Origin: Streptomyces sp. NBC_00459
GTDB taxonomy: Bacteria > Actinomycetota > Actinomycetes > Streptomycetales > Streptomycetaceae
Length of the DNA stretch: 64,000 nucleotides
Reading direction: 5' to 3'
Assembly (NCBI RefSeq): GCF_036013955.1
Contig: NZ_CP107903.1
Coordinates: 8,246,001-8,310,000, forward strand
Positions within the stretch are counted from its first letter, which is position 1. Every line of letters begins with the position of its first letter. Positions 27,347-35,500 of the stretch are shown here, in pieces. Position numbers and translations under genes: made by a program. A model generated the notes under the pieces. It did no database searches. It was not told the origin of the DNA and saw only the letters and a list, made by a program, of their open reading frames with translations.

Positions 27347-28255
27347 GTGGAGACGACGGCCGGTGGTGCCGGACAGCTGCTGGCGATCAGTGATCTGCAC
27401 ATCGGCTACGCGGAGAACCGCGCCCTGGTCGAACAGATGCGCCCGGAGACGGACGACGACTGGCTTCTGGTCGCCGGCGACGTGTCGGAGTCGGTGGCCG
27501 ACATCCGCTGGGTCCTCGAAACCCTCGCCGGCCGCTTCCGCAAGGTGATCTGGGCACCCGGCAACCACGAGCTGTGGACCCACCCCAAGGACCCGGTCAC
27601 CCTGCGCGGAGTCGCCCGCTACGAACACCTGGTCGACCTGTGCCGCGAGCTGGGTGTGACGACGCCCGAGGATCCGTACCCCGTGTGGGAGGGCCCCGGT
27701 GGCCCCGTCGCCGTCGCGCCGCTCTTCCTCCTCTACGACTACTCCTTCCTGCCGCAGGGCTGCGCGACCAAGGAGGAGGGGCTCGCGTACGCGCAGAGCA
27801 CGGGCATCGTCTGCACCGACGAGTACCTCCTGCACCCGGACCCCTACCCGACCCGTGAGGCCTGGTGCCGGGCCCGGGTGGCCCGGACGGAGCGGCGGCT
27901 GGCCGAGCTGCCCGAGGACCTGCCGACGGTGCTCGTCAACCACTATCCGCTGGACCGGCATCCGACGGACGTGCTGTGGCACCCCGAGTTCGCCATGTGG
28001 TGCGGCACCACGCTGACCGCCGACTGGCACCGCCGGTTCCGTGTCACGACCATGGTCTACGGTCATCTGCACATCCCTCGGACCACCTGGCACGAGGGCG
28101 TCCGCTTCGAAGAAGTGTCAGTGGGCTACCCCCGCGAATGGCGGAAACGCCCGGGAGATCCGGGAAGGCTGCGCCGCATACTGCCGATGGAGGTCGGACC
28201 CGGTGATCGAGGAGCTGCTTCCGGCCACGGTGGTGGCCGTGGAAACGTACGGTGA
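27347..28255 (+). CDS. pptH: Metallophosphoesterase, PptH-like
   Basis: 302 residues of the calcineurin-like fold: ISDLHIGY near residue 15, VAGDVSES, APGNHELWTHP, LVNHYPLDRHP and VYGHLHIP give the complete dimetal ligand set. The GTG at 27347 follows GGAAGGGG. The gene overlaps the downstream phosphopantetheinyl transferase by 53 bp. In Mycobacterium tuberculosis pptH (phosphopantetheinyl hydrolase) is paired with pptT in the same way. Removal of phosphopantetheine from carrier proteins is therefore the inferred reaction. Confidence 0.75.
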   Translation: METTAGGAGQLLAISDLHIGYAENRALVEQMRPETDDDWLLVAGDVSESVADIRWVLETLAGRFRKVIWAPGNHELWTHPKDPVTLRGVARYEHLVDLCRELGVTTPEDPYPVWEGPGGPVAVAPLFLLYDYSFLPQGCATKEEGLAYAQSTGIVCTDEYLLHPDPYPTREAWCRARVARTERRLAELPEDLPTVLVNHYPLDRHPTDVLWHPEFAMWCGTTLTADWHRRFRVTTMVYGHLHIPRTTWHEGVRFEEVSVGYPREWRKRPGDPGRLRRILPMEVGPGDRGAASGHGGGRGNVR

Positions 28256-28931
28256 CGAGACGGCCGACGGAGAGTACGGCGCCGGCGGGCTCGGCGTCGC
28301 GACGCTGTACCCCGAGGAACAGGAGCTCGTGAGCCGGGCGGTGCCCAAGCGCGTCCGCGAGTTCACCCTCGTCCGTGTGTGTGCCCGCCGGGCCATGGAG
28401 AAGCTCGGCGTGTCGCCGCAGCCCGTGCTGCCCGGTGAGCGGGGCGCCCCGCGGTGGCCGGCCGGCCTGGTCGGCAGCATGACCCACTGCGAGGGCTACT
28501 GCGCCGCCGCACTGGTCCGCGCCACCGACCTGGCCTCGATCGGCATCGACGCCGAACCGCACGAGCCGCTGCCCGAGGGCGTCCTCGGCTCCGTGTCGCT
28601 GCCCACGGAACTGGCGCACCTGCGCGCACTGACGGCGGACGGCCCCGGCACGCACGGACACCGTGTGCACTGGGACCGGCTGCTGTTCAGCGCCAAGGAA
28701 TCGGTCTACAAGGCGTGGTTCCCGCTCACCGGCAAGTGGCTGGACTTCAGTGAGGCCGACATCGAGTTCACCGCCGGTCCCGGCCCGCACCCGAGCGGCA
28801 CCTTCCGGGCCCGTCTGCTGGTGCCCGGACCGGTCGTCGACGGCCGGGAACTCCGGTACTTCGACGGGCGCTGGACCGTGCGGCACGGGCTGCTGGCGAC
28901 GGCGGTCAGTGTGTCGCACCGGCCTGTCTGA
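28203..28931 (+). CDS. pptT: 4'-phosphopantetheinyl transferase, PptT/EntD-like
   Basis: 242 residues of the Sfp/EntD type. GSMTHCEGYCAAAL precedes the magnesium-binding IGIDAEPHEPLP, and FSAKESVYKAWFPLTGKWL is the catalytic and CoA-binding signature. It would transfer phosphopantetheine from CoA to carrier proteins of polyketide, peptide or fatty-acid synthases. The GTG at 28203 has GGAGG upstream, inside the preceding gene. The 53-bp overlap with the hydrolase homologue ties production of the two opposing enzymes together. Confidence 0.85.
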   Translation: MIEELLPATVVAVETYGDETADGEYGAGGLGVATLYPEEQELVSRAVPKRVREFTLVRVCARRAMEKLGVSPQPVLPGERGAPRWPAGLVGSMTHCEGYCAAALVRATDLASIGIDAEPHEPLPEGVLGSVSLPTELAHLRALTADGPGTHGHRVHWDRLLFSAKESVYKAWFPLTGKWLDFSEADIEFTAGPGPHPSGTFRARLLVPGPVVDGRELRYFDGRWTVRHGLLATAVSVSHRPV

Positions 28932-29133
28932 GCAACCGGAAGAACCTCTCCTCGGTGCCCGTCAGACCGGCCTCCGCCAGGGCCGCCTCCGCCTCGGCGA
29001 GGACGGCGGGCGGCACGACGGGCGGTCGGTGGCTGCCCGGCGGTACGTCGAAGGCTGCGCGGACGGTGTGCAGCAGCCGCAAGTAGGCCTGTACGGCGGC
29101 GCGCTCACGGTCGGTCAGTACGGCGGTCGGCAT
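28906..29133 (-). CDS. Small hypothetical protein
   Basis: 75 residues, mostly helical by composition (TDRERAAVQAYLRLLHTV, then PPAVLAEAEAALAEAGLTG, RFFRLLRQ). No membrane segment or metal motif is seen and I do not recognise the family. It is convergent with the phosphopantetheinyl-transferase gene and overlaps its last 26 bp. Clean codon use and a compact two-helix pattern support it being real. Confidence 0.5.
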   Translation of the reverse strand: MPTAVLTDRERAAVQAYLRLLHTVRAAFDVPPGSHRPPVVPPAVLAEAEAALAEAGLTGTEERFFRLLRQAGATH

Positions 29134-29348
29134 CGGACGGCTCTCCCCATGTCGGCGTCATCTCTGCTCATGCCTGCACCTCCCAGCTTGCCGCCCGCCA
29201 CTGACAATCCCGTCGCGGTCCACGTCGATTCGCTCGGTTAGCGGACGCGAAACCTCCTCGAAACGCCTTGTGGGAATGGGGTTCTACGCTGAAGGGGAAG
29301 CGTTTTCGGCAAGAAGCTCGGGGCACAGGAAGCGGGGAGGCGAGCGGT

Positions 29349-30359
29349 GTGACGGACATCCCGCGGCACGGACCGGCACGCGCCGTACGGCTGCGACCGG
29401 TCGGCGACGGTGAACTGGAACTGCGCTACCGCGTCGTGCACGGCTACCGCCGGGCCTTCCGCATGGCCGGCGAGGGTCCCGCCCTCGTACTGATCCACGG
29501 CATCGGGGACTCCTCGGCGACCTGGGCCGAGCTGATCCCGGACCTCGCCCGCAGCCACACGGTGATCGCCCCCGACCTGCTGGGCCACGGTGCCTCCGAC
29601 AAGCCGCGCGCGGACTACTCGGTGGCCGCCTACGCCAACGGTGTGCGCGATCTGCTGACCACTCTCGGCATCGAGTCCGCGACGCTCGTCGGACACTCCC
29701 TCGGCGGCGGGGTGGCCATGCAGTTCGCCTACCAGTTCCCCGAGCGCACCGAGCGGCTCATCCTGGTCAGTGCGGGCGGCGTGGGCCGCGAGGTCAACCC
29801 TGTCCTGCGCGCGGTCTCACTGCCCGGCGCCCATCTCGCGCTCTCCGCACTGCGGTTGCCCGGAATGCGGCTCCAAGTAGGGCTCGTAGTGGGGCTGATG
29901 AAGCTGCTGGACACCGATCTTGGGCGGGACGCACCCGAGTTGCTGACTCTGGTCGACGCGTTGCCCGACGAGACCTCGCGCAACGCCTTCATCCGTACGT
30001 TGCGCGCGGTGGTCGACTGGCGGGGGCAGGTGGTGACCATGCTCGACCGGTGCTACCTCACCGAGGGCATGCCGACGATGCTGCTGTGGGGGGACCGGGA
30101 CAGCGTGGTGCCGGTGCGGCACGCGTACGGGGCGCACGAGGCGATGCCGGGGAGCCGGCTGGAGATTTTCGAGGGGGCGGGGCATTTCCCGTTCCACAGC
30201 GACCCGACGCGGTTCGTGGCGCTGGTGGAGGAGTTCACGGGGGGAAGCGCGCCGGCCGACTGGAGCCGGGAGCACTGGCGCGAGTTGTTGATCGACGGGC
30301 GGCCGGGGCAGGTGGTGGAACAGGCGTTGCGTGAGGTCAGTGAGCGCAGCGCGACCTAG
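29349..30359 (+). CDS. Alpha/beta hydrolase
   Basis: 336 residues. The oxyanion HGIGDSSATW follows the first strand, DLLGHGASDKP matches the family, the nucleophile is Ser in GHSLGGGVAM near residue 118, the acid is in LLWGDRDSVVP and the His in GAGHFPF. The long cap region between residues 145 and 230 (helical, with LDTDLGRD) would shape the substrate pocket. No signal peptide is evident. The GTG at 29349 was chosen over earlier in-frame codons because the family N-terminus starts soon after. The substrate is unknown. Confidence 0.8.
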   Translation: MTDIPRHGPARAVRLRPVGDGELELRYRVVHGYRRAFRMAGEGPALVLIHGIGDSSATWAELIPDLARSHTVIAPDLLGHGASDKPRADYSVAAYANGVRDLLTTLGIESATLVGHSLGGGVAMQFAYQFPERTERLILVSAGGVGREVNPVLRAVSLPGAHLALSALRLPGMRLQVGLVVGLMKLLDTDLGRDAPELLTLVDALPDETSRNAFIRTLRAVVDWRGQVVTMLDRCYLTEGMPTMLLWGDRDSVVPVRHAYGAHEAMPGSRLEIFEGAGHFPFHSDPTRFVALVEEFTGGSAPADWSREHWRELLIDGRPGQVVEQALREVSERSAT

Positions 30360-30380
30360 ATTTCGGCTGCGGCGCCGTCC

Positions 30381-30408
30381 TGGCTCGTCGCGCAGTTCCC
30401 CGCGCCCC
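30381..30408. repeat. Partial copy of a common Streptomyces intergenic GC-rich repeat
   Basis: The convergent gap between the hydrolase and the membrane-protein gene contains CGCGCAGTTCCCCGCGCC. This resembles one arm of a palindromic element I recall as frequent between Streptomyces genes. Only one arm is seen here, so it may be a decayed copy. The identification is from memory. Confidence 0.45.
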
Positions 30409-30427
30409 GACAACGGCGGCGCAGCCT

Positions 30428-31612
30428 CTACTGCCGGGCCACCGCTCCTTCTCGTACCGCCGCGACCACCGGGGACCGGCGCAGGGCGTGGGACATGGCC
30501 ACCAGGTCGCGCGGGCCCTCGGCCGGCGACGGGGGGCCGTCGTTCTCTGCCGCCGCCGCGCTGATGACCGTGCCCTCGGGATCTGCCGCGCGGGCCCGTA
30601 AGGCCGCTGTCACCATGGCCGCGTCCGCCTCGGCCCGCGCGGCCTCGGGGGAGGAGCCCGCGGTGCGGGCCGCGTCGTAGGCCCTTGCCCGGACGGTCGG
30701 GTCGAAGTACGGGTACAGGCTGAGCATGCCGTCGTGGATGTCGGACTCCCGTTGGGTGACCTGGAGTTCGGCCGGGGACCACCAGGCGATCCTGACCGCG
30801 CGGTCGCCGTGGTCCGACAAGGGGGCGAGCTCCCGCCACAGCGGGCTGAGACGGCGGTACGTCGACCAGGTGGTCCACACGTCCCCGACGCGCTGGAAGG
30901 CCAGCGGGATGCAGAAGCCGGCCGCGGTGACGACCTCGGCCGCGGCGGCCATCGCGGGGGCGACATAGGTGCTCAGATGGTCGAGGTTCTCGCCGTTCCA
31001 GCGGGCGACGACGGCCGTCAGCTTGGTGGCCGCGAAGGCGATGTTGCAGAAGAAGCCGGCCACGATGACGAGCAGACCGACCCGCAGCCAGCCGTGCACC
31101 TGCAGCGCCCACGGCCAGCACACCATGTTCATCGCGATGTTCGAGACCGTGAGCGCGACGAGATACAGCACGATCATCTCGCGGATGAAGGGCGTGTTGG
31201 CGTAGTGCGTGTCGAAGTCGCGCAGGCGCTGTTCGGGCGCGTCCCCGAGGGCGAACAGGACGCCCGTCGCCACGATCACCACCGCGTAACCGGCGATCCA
31301 GCGGCGCGAGGCGCGCCGGGTGGCCTCGGGCGGACCGCCGCGCCAGTTGATGATCAGCACCAGACAGGAGGCGCTGAAGGCGCTCAGCAGGCAGTACACG
31401 AGCGGCGCCGAGAAGTTCGGGACGGCGGTGACGCGGTTGACCCACGCGATGGTCGGCGGGGCCGCGAAGAAGAACACCAGCACGGACAGCAGGAGCAGCG
31501 CGTACACCGACCGCAGCAGCGGATCGCGCCAGGCGCGCAGCACCGCCCGGCCCTTGAGGAGAAGGACGATCACCATCGCGGCGGACGGCACGTAGTAGCT
31601 GGAGTCGTTCAC
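30428..31612 (-). CDS. Multi-helix membrane protein (MAB_1171c-like putative transporter)
   Basis: 394 residues with seven clear hydrophobic segments in the first 250 residues (for example VYALLLLSVLVFFFAAPP and WIAGYAVVIVATGVLFALG). A 150-residue cytoplasmic, Ala-rich C-terminal region contains WSTYRRLSPLWREL. This is the layout of the MAB_1171c family, which in actinomycetes is regularly encoded next to an ImmA/IrrE-type peptidase and an XRE regulator, exactly as here. The biochemical role of the family is unknown. It starts 13 bp after the peptidase stop. Confidence 0.7.
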   Translation of the reverse strand: MNDSSYYVPSAAMVIVLLLKGRAVLRAWRDPLLRSVYALLLLSVLVFFFAAPPTIAWVNRVTAVPNFSAPLVYCLLSAFSASCLVLIINWRGGPPEATRRASRRWIAGYAVVIVATGVLFALGDAPEQRLRDFDTHYANTPFIREMIVLYLVALTVSNIAMNMVCWPWALQVHGWLRVGLLVIVAGFFCNIAFAATKLTAVVARWNGENLDHLSTYVAPAMAAAAEVVTAAGFCIPLAFQRVGDVWTTWSTYRRLSPLWRELAPLSDHGDRAVRIAWWSPAELQVTQRESDIHDGMLSLYPYFDPTVRARAYDAARTAGSSPEAARAEADAAMVTAALRARAADPEGTVISAAAAENDGPPSPAEGPRDLVAMSHALRRSPVVAAVREGAVARQ

Positions 31613-31625
31613 GGCGGGCGCCGCC

Positions 31626-32189
31626 TCAGCTCTGCGGCCCGCGATAGCCCAGGGAGGCCTCGATCCGGCCCGCGAGCTGGTCGCGCCGGACCGGCCGGCG
31701 CGCCGAACCGGCGAGCCACGTACGGCACTTGCTGGCCAGCAGCAGGCCGAAGCTCTCGGCTTCGCGCTCGTCGGCGAGGTCGGAGCGGGTGCGGGCGGCC
31801 ACCTTGCGGACCGTGTCCTGGAGGTCCGCGGTGTCGCTGAGCAGCCGGGCGGCGACCGCGGCGCCCTCGACGTGGTGGCCGCAGTGCCCGGCCTGCATGT
31901 GCCACAGTTCGTGCCCCAGGATCACCAACTGGTGGTCGGGCGCGGTGCGTTCCTCGACCACGATCAGGTCCTGCTCGGCCATGTCGAGCCACAGTCCGCT
32001 GGCCGTGCCGGGTGGGAAGGGAGCCGCGCGGAACACGACGGGACGGCCGCGGCGCCTGCTCATGGCGTCGCACAGCGCGGCATAGAGGTCGGCGGGTTCC
32101 GCCGGCGCCGGGAGCCTCAGCTCGGTCACCAACTCGCCGCACAGGCGGCGCATTTCCTTGCCGATGTTCACAGTCATCCCTCGGATCAC
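31626..32189 (-). CDS. ImmA/IrrE-type metallopeptidase (toxin-like)
   Basis: 187 residues from a GTG that overlaps the XRE stop as GTGA, with GGAG ahead; an ATG four codons later is the alternative. The zinc motif H-E-x-x-H is seen as GHELWHMQAGHCGHH near residue 95, preceded by LIVVEERTAPDHQLVIL, and the third ligand is probably in REAESFG. ImmA/IrrE peptidases cleave or antagonise partner repressors. Here the partner should be the XRE protein encoded immediately upstream. Confidence 0.75.
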   Translation of the reverse strand: MIRGMTVNIGKEMRRLCGELVTELRLPAPAEPADLYAALCDAMSRRRGRPVVFRAAPFPPGTASGLWLDMAEQDLIVVEERTAPDHQLVILGHELWHMQAGHCGHHVEGAAVAARLLSDTADLQDTVRKVAARTRSDLADEREAESFGLLLASKCRTWLAGSARRPVRRDQLAGRIEASLGYRGPQS

Positions 32190-32905
32190 GACTCCGGCCG
32201 CTTGACGCTCTCCAGGAGCATGTCCAGCCATTCGGCGACCTTGTCGCGGTGCTGGTCGGAGGGCAGCTGCGCGGCCCGCCAGGCGATTCCGCGGACGCCG
32301 TGGTCCTGCAGCAGCCGTTCCAGCGGGTCGTCGGCGGCTTTCGCCGCCTCGCGCTCACGGTCGGCGAGTTGCTGGAGAAGCTCCTGTTCACAGCGCTGGA
32401 GGGCGCCCGCGAGCGCCTCGGGGTCGGCCGCGGTGAGAAAACCCGCGTGCACTCTGAAGAAGCGCTGGATGGCGTCGCAGTGCTCCATGGTGGGGCGCCG
32501 GTCGCCGTTGATGAGGGCGCCCGCCTGCTGGCGCGACATGCCGGCCCCGTCGGCGATCTCCTGCTGCGTGTACTTGCGGCCGTTCGGTTTGAGCCGGGTA
32601 CGGCGCAGCAGGCCCAGCCGCTGAAGGAAACGGGCCTGGAGATCGGGTTCGCCGGCGCTCTGCCCGCTCAGCAGTGCCTTGACGACGCTCTCCGGGACGC
32701 CGGACGCGGCGGAGAGCCGCCCGGTGTGGAAGACCTCGGCGTGCGACACGCCCAGCCGGTCCGCGAGTGCGGTGACCCGGGCCACGACGGCGGACAGCAG
32801 AACCGTCGCCGTGGCGCCCGGAACCTCGTAGCCATCCGTCACCGACAGGTCTCCTACCGTCTTCTGGATCTTCGAGTCTCTGGATCTCTGTGACTGTGCG
32901 TACAT
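32186..32905 (-). CDS. XRE-family transcriptional regulator
   Basis: 239 residues. An HTH is visible at about residues 105-150 (RKYTQQEIADGAGMSRQQAGALINGDRRPTMEH split around YTQQEIADGAGMSRQQ), preceded by a domain with GVSHAEVFHTG. The C-terminal 80 residues are helical (CEQELLQQLADREREAAKA). Its stop overlaps the metallopeptidase start, giving a regulator/peptidase/membrane-protein operon. It may be both repressor and peptidase target. Confidence 0.75.
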   Translation of the reverse strand: MYAQSQRSRDSKIQKTVGDLSVTDGYEVPGATATVLLSAVVARVTALADRLGVSHAEVFHTGRLSAASGVPESVVKALLSGQSAGEPDLQARFLQRLGLLRRTRLKPNGRKYTQQEIADGAGMSRQQAGALINGDRRPTMEHCDAIQRFFRVHAGFLTAADPEALAGALQRCEQELLQQLADREREAAKAADDPLERLLQDHGVRGIAWRAAQLPSDQHRDKVAEWLDMLLESVKRPES

Positions 32906-33043
32906 CTGTCACGTCCTCGTCCACGGCTTCGTCGGTTGCCGTGAACTGCCCGGAGAGAGTAGCGGGTTGTTCGAACTGACATCCAGCTCTCGCCACAGCT
33001 GTGGCCAGATTCAGCCGTCAACAGGCATGAAATGCCACGATAG

Positions 33044-33073
33044 TTGACACGGCTCGTCCCAGGGCAGCAGGAT
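33044..33073 (+). promoter_or_regulatory. Promoter of the MmyB-domain gene
   Basis: A consensus TTGACA (33044-33049) is followed 18 bp later by CAGGAT (33068-33073), close to the Streptomyces TAGRRT -10. The start codon at 33120 lies about 40 bases further on. The region is otherwise without genes between 32906 and 33119. Confidence 0.55.
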
Positions 33074-33119
33074 CAGGGCGCCGCGTGAAGGCCGCATAGG
33101 CAAGAGGGGTGACCTCCCG

Positions 33120-33791
33120 ATGGCATTTCAGGCAGGAGGGCAGCGGCCGGCGCCGCGGCCCGTCCCCGAGGGGCCCGAGGCCCAGGCGTACCTGCGGGAC
33201 TACGCCACGCTTCTGGAGGCCGTGACCTTCCCGTCCGTGGTCCTCGACCACCGCTGGGACGTGGTTCTCTCCAACACCGGGTTCGAGACACTTTTCCGCG
33301 CCGTCGGCCCGCATCCCACGGCCATGCCCGGCGACAACTTCCTCCGTTTCGTCCTCTTCCATCCGGACGCGGGCACGGTCCTCGGCGAGCACGAGTCGAG
33401 CTGGTGCCTGCCGATGCTGGCGCACTTCGCCGCCGCCATGGAGCGGCACGCCCAGGACCGCGGCCTCCAGGCCATCCGCCGGGACATCGCCCAGGACCCG
33501 ATCATGGAGGCCGCCTACCGGCAGGGCCTGCCGCACTGGATCCGGGCGGTCGGCGCGGAGGCCGTCCAGCACGACGGGGCCGTACGCCCGCTGCTGCACC
33601 CCGACCCGCGCTGGGGTGCCACCGAGTGCCGCGTCGTGGGCGAGACCCCCAAGTCCCTTGAGGACATGGGCTATACGAGGCTGACGCTGGTGTTCCGCGA
33701 GACGCGGCGCCCGGCGGACGCCCCGCGCGGACCACGCCGCCCGAGGCGCTCGGCGAGCCACCTGAGTGTGGTGCCGGCCCCGGAGGCGTGA
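33120..33791 (+). CDS. MmyB-type ligand-binding-domain protein lacking its usual HTH
   Basis: 223 residues. Residues about 22-195 match the PAS-like MmyB ligand-binding domain (LLEAVTFPSVVLDHRWDVV, NTGFETLFR, FLRFVLFHPDAG, HPDPRWGATECRVVG). In most actinomycete members an N-terminal helix-turn-helix of about 80 residues precedes this domain, but here only about 20 residues do. No HTH-coding sequence is visible upstream in any frame. The C-terminal 30 residues are Arg/Pro-rich and could bind nucleic acid. The protein may sense a ligand and act through another regulator. Confidence 0.65.
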   Translation: MAFQAGGQRPAPRPVPEGPEAQAYLRDYATLLEAVTFPSVVLDHRWDVVLSNTGFETLFRAVGPHPTAMPGDNFLRFVLFHPDAGTVLGEHESSWCLPMLAHFAAAMERHAQDRGLQAIRRDIAQDPIMEAAYRQGLPHWIRAVGAEAVQHDGAVRPLLHPDPRWGATECRVVGETPKSLEDMGYTRLTLVFRETRRPADAPRGPRRPRRSASHLSVVPAPEA

Positions 33792-33801
33792 GACGGGACC
33801 T

Positions 33802-33846
33802 GGCCCCGGAACCCTCGGCGTTCAGGTCGTCGAGGGCACCGGGGCC
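33802..33846. terminator. Hairpin between convergent MmyB-domain and ABC ATPase genes
   Basis: GGCCCCGG (33802-33809) pairs with CCGGGGCC (33839-33846), inside a weaker outer pair GGGACCTG/CAGGTCCC. It sits in the 72-bp convergent gap and can serve both strands. Confidence 0.5.
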
Positions 33847-33863
33847 ACCGCCCTTTCACCGTC

Positions 33864-34694
33864 TCAGGTCCCGCCTTCCGTCCTGTCCCCGATCCTGTCC
33901 GCCGGGTCCGGCGCCGGTGTTCCGCGCTTGGCCGCCTGGATCTGCTCGTACACATGCGTGCGCAGTTCGGCGAAGCGCGGGGCGACCCGGGTGTGCAACT
34001 GGTCGCGCTCGTCCGGCAGATCGATCTTCAGCTCCTCCTTGACGACGGTCGGGGACGCGGACAGGACGATCACCCGCTGACCGAGGTACACCGCCTCGTC
34101 GATGTCGTGCGTGACGAACAGGATCGTCATCCCGCGCTCCCGCCACAGGCCCCGCACGAGGTCCTCCAGATCGGCGCGCGTCTGGGCGTCGACCGCGGCG
34201 AACGGCTCGTCCATCAGCAGCACGTCGGGCTCGTAGGCGAGCGCGCGGGCGATCGCGACCCGCTGCTGCATACCGCCGGACAGTTGCCAGGGGTAGGCCC
34301 CGGCGGCGTCCGCGAGGCCCACCGAGTGCAGCGCGTCCGCGACCAGTTCGCGGCGGCGCGCCTTGGTCAGGTTCTTCTGCCTGAGCGGGAGTTCGACGTT
34401 GTCGCCGACGCGCATCCAGGGGAAGAGGCTGCGGCCGTACTCCTGGAAGACGAACGCCATCCCGGGCGGTGGGCCGTCCACCACCCGCCCCGCGAGCGTC
34501 ACTCGGCCCGCCGTCGGCGCCAGGAGACCGCCCATGCACTTCAGCAGCGTCGTCTTGCCGCACCCCGACGGCCCGACCAGACACACGAGTTCGCCTGTCT
34601 CGACGGTGAAGGTGAGGTCCCGCACCGCCTCGACCCGGCGGCCCGAACCCTCGTAGAGCTTGTTGAGGCCGGATACATCGAGAAGCGAGCCCAT
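33864..34694 (-). CDS. ABC transporter ATPase (SsuB/TauB/NrtD type)
   Basis: 276 residues with Walker A GPSGCGKTT near residue 40, Q-loop FQEYGRSLFPW, signature LSGGMQQRVAIARAL, Walker B VLLMDEP and switch THDIDEAV. Such ATPases drive uptake of nitrate, sulfonates, taurine or aromatic acids. I chose ATG 34694 after GAAAGGGCGG. It is the last gene of a four-gene importer unit that lies downstream of a Rieske oxygenase set, which hints at an aromatic or sulfonated substrate. Confidence 0.85.
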   Translation of the reverse strand: MGSLLDVSGLNKLYEGSGRRVEAVRDLTFTVETGELVCLVGPSGCGKTTLLKCMGGLLAPTAGRVTLAGRVVDGPPPGMAFVFQEYGRSLFPWMRVGDNVELPLRQKNLTKARRRELVADALHSVGLADAAGAYPWQLSGGMQQRVAIARALAYEPDVLLMDEPFAAVDAQTRADLEDLVRGLWRERGMTILFVTHDIDEAVYLGQRVIVLSASPTVVKEELKIDLPDERDQLHTRVAPRFAELRTHVYEQIQAAKRGTPAPDPADRIGDRTEGGT

Positions 34695-34720
34695 GGACCG
34701 CCCTTTCACGTTCACGAGGT

Positions 34721-35500
34721 TCACGGCGACCGCCGGGCCGAGGCACGCAGGCCGTGGTACCAGCCGAGCACGCGCCGCTCGACCAGCTGGAAGACGACGG
34801 ACAGGACGAAGCCCAGCAGCCCCAGGACGAGGATCCCGGTCCACATGTCGGGTATGGCGAAGCCGCGTTGGAACTGCACGACGGTGAACCCGAGCCCGTT
34901 GCTGGCGGCGAACATCTCGCTGATGACCATCAGGATGATCGCGACGGACAGCGCCTGGCGCAGCCCCGCGAAGATCTGCGGGCTCGCCGAGCGCAGCACC
35001 ACGTTACGCAGCCGGGCGGCGCCCGTGATCCGGTACGAACGTGCCGTCTCGGCCATCACCGGGTCGACAGCGCGCACCCCCTCGACGGTGTTGAGGAGGA
35101 CCGGCCAGACGCAGCCGCTCGCGATCACCGTGATCTTCATGGTGTCGTCGATGCCCGCGAACAGCATGATGACGGGGATCAGCACCGGCGCCGGGATCGC
35201 CCGCAGGAACTCCAGCACCGGTTCGCACAGGGCCCGCACCCGCCGGTAGGACCCGATGACCGTGCCGAGGACCACACCGAGGACGGCCGCCACCGCGTAC
35301 CCGGCGGACAGCCGCCACACGCTGGGCAGCACGTCGGCGCGCAGCCGCTCTGCGGTCCAGACGTCGGGGAAGGTCGTGAGGATCGTCCGCAGGGGCGGCC
35401 AGAAGGGGTTCGTGCTGCCGTCCGAGGCCAGCCACCAGAGCCCGAGCAGGACGAGGGGCAGGGTGACCACGAAGAGCAGGCGGAGCAGGATCCGCCTCAC
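34721..35500 (-). CDS. ABC transporter permease (SsuC/TauC type)
   Basis: 259 residues with six membrane segments and the family loop AETARSYRITGAARLRNVVLRSASP near residue 150. The GTG at 35500 overlaps the previous permease stop as GTGA, so the two are made together. It pairs with that permease as a heterodimer, which is less usual for this family, where one permease gene generally suffices. Confidence 0.82.
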   Translation of the reverse strand: MRRILLRLLFVVTLPLVLLGLWWLASDGSTNPFWPPLRTILTTFPDVWTAERLRADVLPSVWRLSAGYAVAAVLGVVLGTVIGSYRRVRALCEPVLEFLRAIPAPVLIPVIMLFAGIDDTMKITVIASGCVWPVLLNTVEGVRAVDPVMAETARSYRITGAARLRNVVLRSASPQIFAGLRQALSVAIILMVISEMFAASNGLGFTVVQFQRGFAIPDMWTGILVLGLLGFVLSVVFQLVERRVLGWYHGLRASARRSP

